A stretch of DNA of 64,000 nucleotides from Rhodopseudomonas sp. BAL398 (GTDB lineage Bacteria > Pseudomonadota > Alphaproteobacteria > Rhizobiales > Xanthobacteraceae), in the NCBI RefSeq assembly GCF_033001325.1, contig NZ_CP133111.1:3100001-3164000 (forward strand), given 5' to 3'. Of the stretch, positions 1-8,542 are shown one piece after another. The translations under genes and the position numbers were made by a program. Every line of letters begins with the position of its first letter. Position 1 is the first letter of the stretch. The notes below the pieces were generated by a model, which was not told the origin of the DNA, did not search any database, and saw only the letters and a list, made by a program, of their open reading frames with translations.

Positions 1-94
1 TGCTGCCGTGCCCTGGCATGGAGCGGCCGTTCGTCGCGCATCGGAGGGCCTCTGTTCAATCCCGAACGGATGCGCGCGCGACTCGCCGCTCGCC

Positions 95-811
95 TCAGGC
101 CGCGGCCAGCGCGTCGAAGCGTTTCGGATCGAGCACGCGAACGCCGTCCGGTACGATCACGATCAGTTTTTCCCTCTCCAGCTTGGTGAAGGTGCGGCTG
201 ACCGTTTCAATGGTGAGCCCAAGAAAATCCGCGATGTCCTGACGGCCCATCGGCAAGGTAACGGTTTTGGTCACGCCTTCAAGCCGCGCCAGCCGTTCGC
301 GCCAGCCGACCAGGAACGCCGCCACCTTTTCTTCCGCCGAACGGCGGCCCAGCAACAGCATCTGATCCTGGGCAAGGCCCAGTTCGCGCGTCGCGAACTC
401 GTTCATCCGCATCAGCATCTGTGGCCGATTCTCGATGAAGCGCATGAACGGCCCCCTGAAGAACTTGCACACCGTCAGGGCGCCGATCGCATCGGCCGAG
501 AACGAATAGCGATTGGTCGGCGCCATGCCGAGAAAGTCGCCCGGCAGCGCAAAGCCGATGATCTGGCGCCGGCCGTCGGGCAGTAACTTATAAAGGCGCG
601 CAATGCCCTCGGTCAGACTATAGACCGAATCGGCCATCTCGTCCTCGGAGAACAGCGCCTCCTTCGGAGCGAACCGGACATGCTGAGCCATCCGTTCGAA
701 TTCGTGATGGTCAAGCTCGTTGAGTTCGCCGCAGATTGCAAGCGAGCGAACCGAGCAATGGGTATCGCAGCGATAACCGTCGCATGAATTCGGAAAAGCG
801 AGGTGCGGCAT
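95..811 (-). CDS. aadR: FNR-type transcriptional regulator (AadR/FnrL-like)
   Basis: A 238-residue Crp/Fnr-family activator expected to sense oxygen through an iron-sulfur cluster. The N-terminus carries Cys10, Cys15, Cys19 and Cys27, and a central Cys115 lies at the end of the cyclic-nucleotide-like beta-roll, as expected for FNR-type [4Fe-4S] ligands. The C-terminal winged helix has the recognition-helix motif ETVSRTF with the E--SR residues that read TTGAT half-sites. The gene is divergent from a small cytochrome c gene and shares a 230 bp intergenic region with two FNR boxes, so it may be autoregulated. The overall sequence and its nearness to fixLJK fit R. palustris AadR, which activates anaerobic aromatic degradation; FnrL is the alternative name. 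Family assignment is firm, the exact orthologue less so. Confidence 0.88.
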   Translation of the reverse strand: MPHLAFPNSCDGYRCDTHCSVRSLAICGELNELDHHEFERMAQHVRFAPKEALFSEDEMADSVYSLTEGIARLYKLLPDGRRQIIGFALPGDFLGMAPTNRYSFSADAIGALTVCKFFRGPFMRFIENRPQMLMRMNEFATRELGLAQDQMLLLGRRSAEEKVAAFLVGWRERLARLEGVTKTVTLPMGRQDIADFLGLTIETVSRTFTKLEREKLIVIVPDGVRVLDPKRFDALAAA

Positions 812-925
812 TCATCACTCCTTACAGATCGTTAGAAGCACGTCTCCAACTGCCGCGCGCATTGCCACTCGGGTTGTGAACGTTGCGCCAGAAACCTTAA
901 TATCTTCGCAAATCGTCAAGACAGC

Positions 926-961
926 TTGACACAGATCAAGTCACTCATTGACATGAATCAA
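926..961. promoter_or_regulatory. Two tandem FNR/FixK boxes
   Basis: Two 14-bp sites fit TTGAY-N4-RTCAA exactly: TTGACACAGATCAA at 926-939 and TTGACATGAATCAA at 948-961, 22 bp apart centre to centre, about two helical turns. They lie between the divergent FNR-type regulator (start at 811) and the cytochrome c gene (start at 1042). The downstream box is centred about 87 bp before the cytochrome start codon. They could serve autoregulation of the regulator, activation of the cytochrome, or both. Confidence 0.85.
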
Positions 962-1041
962 CGGCTGTGGACAAGACTCCCGCACGGCCATTAGGTTAGA
1001 AACGATCGATTCACGCCGTTTTCCCGAGCAAAGGCGGTTTT

Positions 1042-1356
1042 ATGCGCCGTATACCCGTCCTTTTGGCGATCCAAGTGCTAATGATTAGCTCGGCCGTGGC
1101 CGCCTCTTCGGCCCAACTTCGCGGAAAGGCCTATGTCGAGGCCCATTGCGCCCGTTGTCACGCCGTTGGGCGAAGCGGCGACAGCCCGCTGACGGAGGCC
1201 CCGCCGTTCCGGACCCTGCACAAGCGCTATCCGATCGAAACCCTGGCCGAAGCCTTCGCCGAAGGCATCTCGACCGGACACAACGACATGCCGGCCTTCG
1301 AGCTCGAACCGGATCAGATCAACGACCTTTTGGCGTATCTGAAGGGCCTGGAATAG
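1042..1356 (+). CDS. Small periplasmic c-type cytochrome
   Basis: A 104-residue class I cytochrome c. An N-terminal signal peptide ending near Ala-Ala (residues 20-22) is followed by one haem-binding motif CARCH and a distal methionine in the context DMPAF near the C-terminus. The fold is the short mono-haem type that shuttles electrons in the periplasm. The gene stands alone downstream of two FNR boxes, which suggests expression at low oxygen. Its last 38 bp overlap the 3' end of the opposing mlaD-like gene. The redox partner cannot be told from the sequence. Confidence 0.85.
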   Translation: MRRIPVLLAIQVLMISSAVAASSAQLRGKAYVEAHCARCHAVGRSGDSPLTEAPPFRTLHKRYPIETLAEAFAEGISTGHNDMPAFELEPDQINDLLAYLKGLE

Positions 1357-2497
1357 CCGCTTGCGGCTCGCCGCCGGATTTTGCCGGCGTCGCCAGGACG
1401 GCCGCGGTCCATGGCACTAACTCCTTGGCGATATTGTCGAATGCCTCGTTGAACGCGGCCACCGCGGCGACCGGATCGGGCTTCGCCAAGGGTTGTGCCT
1501 GCCGGAATAGTCTGGCGGCGATCACATGCCCCTCCTTATTCAGGATTCTGGCCGCCAGGGAGATCACGGCATGCGGACCGGGCTCGCCGTCCACCGCGAA
1601 ATTCCTGATATCGATCAGCAATTGATCGTCGGCTTGCACGCTATCGAGCGGCCGCGTCGGGGCATGGGCGATGTCATAGTTCTCGAAGCTCTGGATCAGC
1701 TTGGCCTGCACCATCTTCGGCACGCTGTCGGCCCATTGCGCACCGGCGAAGCCGGGATAATCCAGCCCCGGTGCCAGCAGTACTTTTTGGGTGTCGTACA
1801 ACAACACAGTGGTCGGGTCCGGAATCACAAGCTGGCCCCTGATCGTCTTGGTCGGAGGCGGAAAGCCCGATGCTGCCTTCAGGTCGTAGATCACCTTGAC
1901 CACGACCGGCTCGTTGGCCCCGGTCATCCGCTCGACCCCGCCGATGATGCCGTCGAGCTTGCCGGTATTGCCCGCCAACCAGGCCGAGAACGTCTTCAGA
2001 TTGCCGACCGTCTCTTTCAGCGCCCCGGCATTCTCGCTCAGCACCGAATCCACTTTGCTCAACGCATCGCGCGCAGCCTGGGTCATGCTTTGCCCGGCAC
2101 CGGGCTCCGCCACCAAAGTCTTATCGACGGCCGAGCCGGTCAGCGCCGTGCCGCCAACCAGCGAAACCACCGGCACCCCGGTCAGGCCCTGGAAATCCAG
2201 CCCGACCTTGGTATCCGGCCGCACCGGCGTATCGGTCGCCACCGCCACGGTGGCATTGACCCGGCGTGGATTATCAGGAGCAAGGCCCAATTGGGTGACC
2301 TCGCCGACACGTATCCCGTTGAACAGCACGGCCGCGCCAACCAGCAGCCCCGGCACCGGGTCGTTGAATTGGATGTGATAGACGGTACGCGCGCCGACGC
2401 CGCTGGTGTTGTGCAGCCAGAACACGAAGCCGAACACCGCCGCGATGGCCGCGAGGACAAAGGCACCGACGATGACGAAAGGGGCGCGGGTTTCCAT
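1319..2497 (-). CDS. MlaD-family MCE protein fused to an ABC-auxiliary lipoprotein-like domain
   Basis: A 392-residue inner-membrane-anchored lipid-binding protein of a retrograde phospholipid (Mla) transporter. One transmembrane helix at residues about 8-28 precedes an MCE/MlaD domain (about 40-120). A linker region follows, and then a C-terminal part (about 210-370) resembling the ABC transporter auxiliary component (PqiC-like), usually a separate lipoprotein. It is the last gene of the mlaE-mlaF-mlaD set, starting 4 bp after the ATPase gene. The MCE domain is clear; the C-terminal assignment is an inference from sequence character. Confidence 0.82.
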   Translation of the reverse strand: METRAPFVIVGAFVLAAIAAVFGFVFWLHNTSGVGARTVYHIQFNDPVPGLLVGAAVLFNGIRVGEVTQLGLAPDNPRRVNATVAVATDTPVRPDTKVGLDFQGLTGVPVVSLVGGTALTGSAVDKTLVAEPGAGQSMTQAARDALSKVDSVLSENAGALKETVGNLKTFSAWLAGNTGKLDGIIGGVERMTGANEPVVVKVIYDLKAASGFPPPTKTIRGQLVIPDPTTVLLYDTQKVLLAPGLDYPGFAGAQWADSVPKMVQAKLIQSFENYDIAHAPTRPLDSVQADDQLLIDIRNFAVDGEPGPHAVISLAARILNKEGHVIAARLFRQAQPLAKPDPVAAVAAFNEAFDNIAKELVPWTAAVLATPAKSGGEPQAAIPGPSDTPKGR

Positions 2498-2501
2498 AGT
2501 G

Positions 2502-3281
2502 TTAGCTCGCTTTCGGTTGCAGCATCTGGGAGCGCTTGCCGTGGAAATAGGCCTTCACCCAGGGATGCTCGGATTGCAGCAGCTCGCGCATCGGCCCGAT
2601 CGCGACGATCTTGCCATCGGCGAGCGCCGCGACGCGATCACACACGGTATTCAGGCTGGCCAGATCATGGGTGACCATGAACACAGTCAGGCCCAGCGTG
2701 GTTTGCAGCGTCTTGATCAGCTCGTCGAATTCGCCGGCGGCGATCGGATCGAGGCCGGAGGTCGGCTCGTCGAGAAACACGATCGCCGGATCGAGCGCCA
2801 ATGCCCGCGCCAGCGCCACCCGCTTGGTCATGCCGCCGGACAATTGCGCCGGAAACTTGTCCCAGTCGTCCGGCCCGATCCCGACCATCTCCAGCTTGGC
2901 GGTGGCGACTTCATCGAGCAGCGTCTCCGATAGCGATAGCATCTCCCGCAGTGGAAACTGCACGTTCTGCCGCGCCGACAGCGAGGAGAACAAGGCGCCC
3001 TGCTGAAACAGGATGCCCCACATCGCCGCGGCGGCGCTGCTAATACCATCGCGTCCGACACCGATCTGCCGGCCCATCACGTCGATATCGCCGCCCTGTT
3101 TTGGAATTAGTCCAATTATCGTTCGCATCAACACCGATTTGCCGCCCCCGGAGGCGCCGACCAGGCCGAGGATTTCGCCGCGCCGGACATCGAGTGACAG
3201 ATGATCAATCACGGTCTGCTGGCCGAATCCAACTACAAGATCGGTGACGCGTATGGCGAACTGCTCGGCGCGAACGTCCAT
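2502..3281 (-). CDS. mlaF: MlaF-type ABC transporter ATP-binding protein
   Basis: ATPase of the Mla lipid transport system, 259 residues from the ATG at 3281; a GTG one codon upstream is possible. Walker A GASGGGKS, signature LSGGM, Walker B VFLDEPTSGLD and the H-loop VTHD are all visible. The LSGGM signature, in place of LSGGQ, is characteristic of MlaF-type ATPases. It sits between the permease gene, whose stop it practically touches, and the MCE gene, forming a three-gene operon. Confidence 0.9.
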   Translation of the reverse strand: MDVRAEQFAIRVTDLVVGFGQQTVIDHLSLDVRRGEILGLVGASGGGKSVLMRTIIGLIPKQGGDIDVMGRQIGVGRDGISSAAAAMWGILFQQGALFSSLSARQNVQFPLREMLSLSETLLDEVATAKLEMVGIGPDDWDKFPAQLSGGMTKRVALARALALDPAIVFLDEPTSGLDPIAAGEFDELIKTLQTTLGLTVFMVTHDLASLNTVCDRVAALADGKIVAIGPMRELLQSEHPWVKAYFHGKRSQMLQPKAS

Positions 3282-3283
3282 CA

Positions 3284-4420
3284 CTACATTCCGATCGAGG
3301 CGAAGAATACGGCGAACAACCCGTCGAGCACGATCACCAGGAAGATCGACTTCACCACCGAGGTCGTGGTCTGGCGGCCGAGCGATTCGGCGCTGCCCTT
3401 GACCCGTAAGCCTTCGCTGCAGGCGACGATGCCGATCACCAGCGCCATGAACGGCGCCTTGGTGATGCCGACCTGAAAGCTGGTGACCGATACCGCGTCA
3501 TGCAGCCGGGCGAGGAAGATCGTCGGCTCCATGCCGCCATAGAACCAGGCGGTCAGGCAGCCGCCATAGAGCGCGGCCATCGAGCCGATAAAGGTCAGGA
3601 TCGGCAAGGCGATGATCAGCGCCAGGATGCGCGGCAGAATCAGCACCTCGACCGGATCGAGCCCCATCGTGGACAGCGCATCGACTTCCTCGCGCATCTT
3701 CATCGAGCCGAGCTCGGCCGTATAGGCGCTGCCGGAACGGCCGGCGACCATGATGGCGACGATCAGCACGCCGATCTCGCGCAGCACCAGAATGCCGACC
3801 ATGTCGACCACGTAGGATTCGGCGCCGAATTTGCGGAAATGGAAGATGCCCTGCTGGGCGATGATGGCGCCGATCAGGAACATGATCAGCACGATGATCG
3901 GGATCGCCTGCCAGCCGACGCGGTAGACCTGATAGACCATCGAGGTCAGCCGCATCGATCGCGGCCGCCGCAGCACGTCGAACAGCGCGACCGCCAATGC
4001 GCCGAACATCTGCAGGAAGACCGCGATGTCCTCGGTCGCGCTCCAGGCCGAGCGACCCAGCTGATCGAGCCGGGCCAGAATCGGATTCGGCTTGACGCGG
4101 GGTGTCGGTCCACGGCGGTTGAGCTCACGGACCTCGTCGATCAGCCCGGCATAATGCGCGTCGATGCCGACGAACCGAGCGTCATGGCCGGCACGCGCCG
4201 CGTCGCGTGAGATTTTTTCGAGCAGCCAGGCACCGATGGTATCGATTTCCTGGACCCCGGCCATGTCGATGGTCAGCGTCTTGGCGGCTCGCAGCTTGGG
4301 CGCGACCGCGTCGAACAAAGTTTGCAGCGCCGCCGAATGCACGGCGGTCCATGGGCCGCCAGGATGAAGCTCCAGAACGTCGCCGTCAGCGACCGCGTTC
4401 AGCACCGGCTGGGAATTCAC
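3284..4420 (-). CDS. mlaE: MlaE-type permease with N-terminal STAS domain
   Basis: Permease of the Mla phospholipid transport system. The first ~100 residues look like a STAS domain (segment LTIDMAGVQEIDTIGAWLLE), followed by the MlaE permease domain with several hydrophobic helices and the conserved GRSGSAYTAELGSM segment. The frame is open up to 4606, but the GTG at 4420 has a GGAG 6 bases upstream and gives 378 residues, the usual size for STAS-MlaE proteins; the extra N-terminus of the longer frame looks non-coding. First gene of the operon, divergent from a hypothetical gene at 4591. Confidence 0.85.
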   Translation of the reverse strand: MNSQPVLNAVADGDVLELHPGGPWTAVHSAALQTLFDAVAPKLRAAKTLTIDMAGVQEIDTIGAWLLEKISRDAARAGHDARFVGIDAHYAGLIDEVRELNRRGPTPRVKPNPILARLDQLGRSAWSATEDIAVFLQMFGALAVALFDVLRRPRSMRLTSMVYQVYRVGWQAIPIIVLIMFLIGAIIAQQGIFHFRKFGAESYVVDMVGILVLREIGVLIVAIMVAGRSGSAYTAELGSMKMREEVDALSTMGLDPVEVLILPRILALIIALPILTFIGSMAALYGGCLTAWFYGGMEPTIFLARLHDAVSVTSFQVGITKAPFMALVIGIVACSEGLRVKGSAESLGRQTTTSVVKSIFLVIVLDGLFAVFFASIGM

Positions 4421-4590
4421 GGCAGGCTCCGACCGTTGGTCAATGTCGGCATTCGATGCTCCGATTTGCGTTGGTGGCGGCAGATCGCATGCGAATAGCT
4501 TGCTTCGGCCTCGGCGATTGATGCAAATCAAATCTTGGTATTGCACGCTGCGCAAAGCTTGCGCCCGCAACGACGATTGGACAACCGAAA

Positions 4591-5001
4591 ATGACCAAAG
4601 GCTCATCGAGCGCCATTTTCAACAGCTCGCTGCCCGCACGTTTCCGCCAGATCCGCCTTGTGCTCGCGCGCGAGCCCGGCCATCCGGAAGGCGATCCCGG
4701 CATCGCCTATGTGATCGTCGCGCCGCTCAGTGACGATGACCATATCGACGCGGAGATGTGGAAGAAGCATCGCCAGGCCTGCCGCGTGGCGCGGCTGCGG
4801 CCGGACCAGCCCGACAGCCTCGGTCATCTGGTGCATCGCCCCGGCGGCTCCTGGGCGTTTCAATACGACATCGCCGGCAATAATCCGGACGAGACCGGCT
4901 ATCACTTCGCCGACGAACGTTTCGTCCAGGGCGAATATGTCTCGATCAACGAGGACGGCGCCATGCATACTTTTCGCGTCGTATCGGTGAGCCGGCTGTA
5001 A
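4591..5001 (+). CDS. Hypothetical protein
   Basis: A 136-residue soluble protein without a motif I recognise. It is acidic and charged, with no signal peptide or membrane segment. The middle (residues 40-70) is rich in Asp, His and Arg, and the C-terminal half has repeated aromatic-acidic segments such as YHFADERFVQGEYVSINEDG that suggest a small beta-rich domain. It is divergent from the mlaE-like gene and convergent with the Pat-type gene, only 2 bp from that gene's stop. Codon use matches its neighbours, so it is likely a real, lineage-specific gene. Confidence 0.6.
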   Translation: MTKGSSSAIFNSSLPARFRQIRLVLAREPGHPEGDPGIAYVIVAPLSDDDHIDAEMWKKHRQACRVARLRPDQPDSLGHLVHRPGGSWAFQYDIAGNNPDETGYHFADERFVQGEYVSINEDGAMHTFRVVSVSRL

Positions 5002-5003
5002 GC

Positions 5004-7703
5004 TCAACGGGCGTCGAGCGGCAGCGCCACGTTGCAGATCTCCGGCTCGGAGCGGTCGGACTTGACCTCGAAGCCGAGGTTGCGGCACATCTTCAGCATC
5101 ACGGTGTTTTCCCGCAGCACCTGACCGGCGACGGATTTCAGCCCCTCGGATTTGGCGTATTCGATGATCAGTTGCATCAACGCCCAGCCGAGCCCCCTGC
5201 CCTTGAGGTCCGAGCGCAGCAGGATGGCGTATTCGCCGGACTCGTAAATCGAATCGGAATGGATGCGGACCACGCCGAGGGTCTCGTTGGTGGCTTCATC
5301 GAAAGCGATAAAAGCCATCGCGCGGGCATAGTCGATCTGGGTCAGCCGCGCGATGAACGGATGGCTGAACTCCTTCATCGCCGCGAAGAAGCGCAGCCGC
5401 AGATCTTCCTTGCTGACGTTCTGCAGAAAGGCGCGCAGCGCCGGCTCGTCGTCGGGCCGCATCGGCCGCGCCAGCACGCGCCAGCCGTCCTTGAGCACCA
5501 GATGGCGCTGCCATTGCGACGGATAGGGACGCACCGCGAAGGTGGCGTTGCCGGGACCGGCGAACTTCCGCTCGGCCTTGCGCACCACCACCCGCGCGTC
5601 GAGCGCGACGACGCCGGTCTCGTCGGCCAGCAGCGGGTTGATGTCGAGTTCGTGAATCTGCGGCAGCTCCGCGGCCATCTGCGACAGCTTGACCAGCGTC
5701 AACGCCACCGCGTCGGCCTTCACCGCCGGCACGTCGCGATAGCCGGACAGCAACCGCGACACCCGGGTCCGCCCGATCAGGTCGGCGGCGAGTTTGAGAT
5801 CGAGCGGCGGCAGCGCCAGCGACTTGTCGTTGATGATCTCGACGCCGGTGCCGCCATGGCCGAATACGATCACCGGGCCGAAGGTAGGATCGTCGGCAAT
5901 GCCGAGAATCAATTCGCGCGCCTTCGGCCGCAGCAGCATCGGCTGCACGATCACGCCCTCGAGCCGCGCATCGGGGCGCATCTGCTTGGCCCGCGCCAGC
6001 ACCTGATCGGCGGCCTCGCGCACCGCCTCGACGCTGGTGAGATTGAGCACGACACCGCCGACGTCGGATTTGTGGGTAATGTCGCGCGACAGCACCTTCA
6101 CCACCAGGGTCACGCCCTGCGCCAAAAACGGCGTCGCCCACGCCACCGCCTGATCGGCATCGGCAGCGGCGAGCGTGGGAATCATCGGGATCTGATAGGC
6201 GGCGAACAGCCCGCTGATCTCCAGCGGATCGAGCCAGGTGCGACCTTCGGCGACCGCCTTGTCGACGATCGCGCTCGCCGCGTCGGTGTCGGGCTCGAAC
6301 TCCTTCGGCAGGCTCGGCGGCACGTCGGTCAGCGCCGCCGCCGCCTCGCGGTATTTCACCAGATGCATCAGGCTGCGGACCGCGTCATCCTCGGTGAGAT
6401 AGTTCGGGATTCCGGCCGCGTCGAAGGTGCGCGCCACGGCGTCATCGGCGCCGACCCAGACCGCGAACACCGGCTTGAACAGCATCCGCTTGGCGCGATC
6501 GGCGGTGACCAGCTGGGTGACCGTGGTGGCGATGTCGCTCGGCGCCGCCATCGCGGTCCGCACATTCATCACCAGGATCGCGTCATTGTCCGGATCGCCG
6601 AGCAACGCCGTCAGCGCCGCGGCGTAACGCTCGGCGTCGGCGTCGCCGGTGATGTCGACCGGATTCGATCCGGACCAGGTCGGCGGCATCTCGGAATCCA
6701 GCTGCTTATGTGTCTCCGGCGACAACGTCGCCACGACGCCGCCGAGTTCGGTCAGCCGGTCGATCGCCAGGATGCCGATCCCGCCGCCATTGGTCAGCAC
6801 CGCCAGCCGCTTGCCACGCGGCGGGCTGACCCGGCCGAGCGTCTCGGCGCAGTCGAACAATTCGCGCAGATCGAACACCCGCAGCATGCCGGCGCGGCGG
6901 AACGCGGCGTCGTACACCGCATCCGAGCCGGCCAGCGCCCCGGTATGGGTCGCGGCAGCCTTCGCGCCTTGCGCCATCCGCCCGGACTTCACCACCACGA
7001 CCGGCTTGATTCGCGCCGCGGCGCGCGCCGCCGACATGAACTTGCGGGCGTCCTTGACCGATTCGATGTAGAGCAGGATCGCACGGGTCTGCAGATCGCC
7101 GGCGAAGTAATCGAGCATGTCGGCGATGTCGACGTCGAGCTGGTCGCCGATCGACACGATCCCGGAAAACCCGATCGCCTTCTCGGCGGCCCAGTCCACC
7201 ATGCCGGCGGCGATCGCCCCGGATTGCGAAATCAGCGCCAGGTGCCCGGCGCGCGGCATGTGGGCGGCGAAGCTGGCGTTGAGATGCGAGCCGGGCACCA
7301 TGATGCCGAGGCAGTTCGGACCGATCAACCGCATCCCGTGATCGCGCGCGGCATCCAGAGCCGCTTGCGAATAGGAGCCCTCGCCGCGTCCCAGCTCGGC
7401 GCCAATCAGGATGGCGCCGGCAACACCGAGCGCGGCGGCCTCGGCGATGATGTGCGGCACCGCACGCCCGGGCGCGGTGATCACCAGCAGATCCGGCACG
7501 AAGGAGAGGTCGGCCAGACGATCGACCGACGCCACACCGTCGATCTCCTCATAGCGCTGGTTGACCACGCCGATCGCGCCGCCGAATTGCGCCTTGCGCA
7601 GATTATCCAGCACGGCGCGCCCCAGCGAACCCGGACGCGGGCTGGCGCCGACCACCGCCACCGCGCGCGGCGCAAGCAGATTGCTCAATCGATAGGTCGA
7701 CAT
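5004..7703 (-). CDS. pat: Pat-type protein lysine acetyltransferase (NDP-forming acyl-CoA synthetase-like domain plus GNAT)
   Basis: An 899-residue fusion. Residues 1 to about 680 form the CoA-binding, succinyl-CoA ligase-like and ATP-grasp regions of an ADP-forming acetyl-CoA synthetase (GASPRPGSLG near the N-terminus, HTGALAGSD, VGGVVLNL, GHGGTGVEI). Residues about 720-890 form a GNAT acetyltransferase (segment LKGRGLGWALMQLIIEY). In Pat proteins of Salmonella and R. palustris the ligase part is regulatory and the GNAT part acetylates AMP-forming acyl-CoA synthetases, turning them off. A frame extends to 7799, but the ATG at 7703 has a GAGG just upstream and starts at the conserved domain. 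A catalytically active ligase cannot be excluded from sequence alone. Confidence 0.85.
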   Translation of the reverse strand: MSTYRLSNLLAPRAVAVVGASPRPGSLGRAVLDNLRKAQFGGAIGVVNQRYEEIDGVASVDRLADLSFVPDLLVITAPGRAVPHIIAEAAALGVAGAILIGAELGRGEGSYSQAALDAARDHGMRLIGPNCLGIMVPGSHLNASFAAHMPRAGHLALISQSGAIAAGMVDWAAEKAIGFSGIVSIGDQLDVDIADMLDYFAGDLQTRAILLYIESVKDARKFMSAARAAARIKPVVVVKSGRMAQGAKAAATHTGALAGSDAVYDAAFRRAGMLRVFDLRELFDCAETLGRVSPPRGKRLAVLTNGGGIGILAIDRLTELGGVVATLSPETHKQLDSEMPPTWSGSNPVDITGDADAERYAAALTALLGDPDNDAILVMNVRTAMAAPSDIATTVTQLVTADRAKRMLFKPVFAVWVGADDAVARTFDAAGIPNYLTEDDAVRSLMHLVKYREAAAALTDVPPSLPKEFEPDTDAASAIVDKAVAEGRTWLDPLEISGLFAAYQIPMIPTLAAADADQAVAWATPFLAQGVTLVVKVLSRDITHKSDVGGVVLNLTSVEAVREAADQVLARAKQMRPDARLEGVIVQPMLLRPKARELILGIADDPTFGPVIVFGHGGTGVEIINDKSLALPPLDLKLAADLIGRTRVSRLLSGYRDVPAVKADAVALTLVKLSQMAAELPQIHELDINPLLADETGVVALDARVVVRKAERKFAGPGNATFAVRPYPSQWQRHLVLKDGWRVLARPMRPDDEPALRAFLQNVSKEDLRLRFFAAMKEFSHPFIARLTQIDYARAMAFIAFDEATNETLGVVRIHSDSIYESGEYAILLRSDLKGRGLGWALMQLIIEYAKSEGLKSVAGQVLRENTVMLKMCRNLGFEVKSDRSEPEICNVALPLDAR

Positions 7704-7858
7704 CTCACCTCGGCACCGTACGGCGGACGGCCGGTGTCGGCCGCCGCACCTGGGAGTCTGAACGAGCCCTGTGTAAGATAAAAGCGCTGACGAATCCAAC
7801 GCCCGGCCGCGGCCGCGTCATTCGGACGCCGCCAGCGCCCACCGGTTGCCGGTCGCTA

Positions 7859-8299
7859 TTATTTCGCTCTGATGATACTGGCCAGGGCCCGCATCACGTC
7901 CTCGCGCGAAATGATGCCGGCGAGCTTGCGGGCGCCGTCAAGCACGGGAATACTTCTGGTCTGATGCTCGACCATCAACTGCAGCACGCGCGTCAGCCTG
8001 GTATCGGCGTGGACATAGATGAAATCCGGCGTCATCACGTCGCCGACGGTGCGATTCATCAGATCGTCATAGTGCGGCAGCATCTGCGACGGATTGAACG
8101 CGAAGCACTTCAGGAAATCATATTTCGTGACCAGGCCGACGGCACGTGAATCCTCCTCGACCGGATAGGCATTGTAGTCATCGCTTTCGAAAAGATTCTC
8201 GAGTTCGCGCATCGTGAGGTCGCGCGAGACCGTCTTGACCGAGCGGGTCATATGACCGGCAACGGTTGCTTCCAGAAATTTATACAAGTCTGTGTCCAT
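7859..8299 (-). CDS. Two-CBS-domain protein
   Basis: A 146-residue protein made almost only of a tandem CBS pair (residues about 15-75 and 85-146), including the repeated motifs GHMTRSVKTV and GDVMTPDFIYV. CBS pairs bind adenosine nucleotides or NAD-type ligands and usually act as energy sensors. The ATG at 8299 starts right before the domain; an open frame extends to 8389 but adds an unrelated N-terminus. A perfect FNR/FixK box lies 106 bp upstream, and a second CBS protein (14041) lies in the same region, so a role in low-oxygen adaptation is likely. The target is unknown. Confidence 0.83.
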   Translation of the reverse strand: MDTDLYKFLEATVAGHMTRSVKTVSRDLTMRELENLFESDDYNAYPVEEDSRAVGLVTKYDFLKCFAFNPSQMLPHYDDLMNRTVGDVMTPDFIYVHADTRLTRVLQLMVEHQTRSIPVLDGARKLAGIISREDVMRALASIIRAK

Positions 8300-8404
8300 T
8301 CGATTGCGGTGTCGTCCGGCCGGATTGCAACTCAATGCATTGCAATACACCTCGGTAGCGCGCCAATGCACCGGACAACTTGACCGCACCTTTTCCCAAT
8401 TGAT

Positions 8405-8418
8405 TTGATCAAGGTCAA
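8405..8418. promoter_or_regulatory. FNR/FixK box
   Basis: TTGATCAAGGTCAA fits TTGAY-N4-RTCAA. It lies in the 243 bp between the divergent CBS gene (start 8299) and the kinase fusion gene (start 8543), 106 bp and 125 bp from the two start codons, so either or both could be activated by FixK or the FNR-type regulator. Confidence 0.78.
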
Positions 8419-8542
8419 ACTGGAACTGGTTTTGGAGAGCGGGTTGTATTTACGCCAGCAATGCCCACGTCCATCCGCAGGGTTGGTCGGCGTAAAGTCG
8501 GCGTATTTTCGACCATCAAAAGCCACACGAGTACCTTGATCG

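Noticed and set aside
1526-2674. Long open frame on the plus strand, opposite the mlaD and mlaF-like genes
   Set aside because: It runs antisense to well-supported genes, has a composition biased to Arg, Gln and His typical of GC-rich antisense frames, and no recognisable domain.
5172-7781. 869-codon open frame opposite the Pat-type gene
   Set aside because: Antisense to a gene with clear motifs; the translation is Arg/His/Gln-rich with no domain and no ribosome site.
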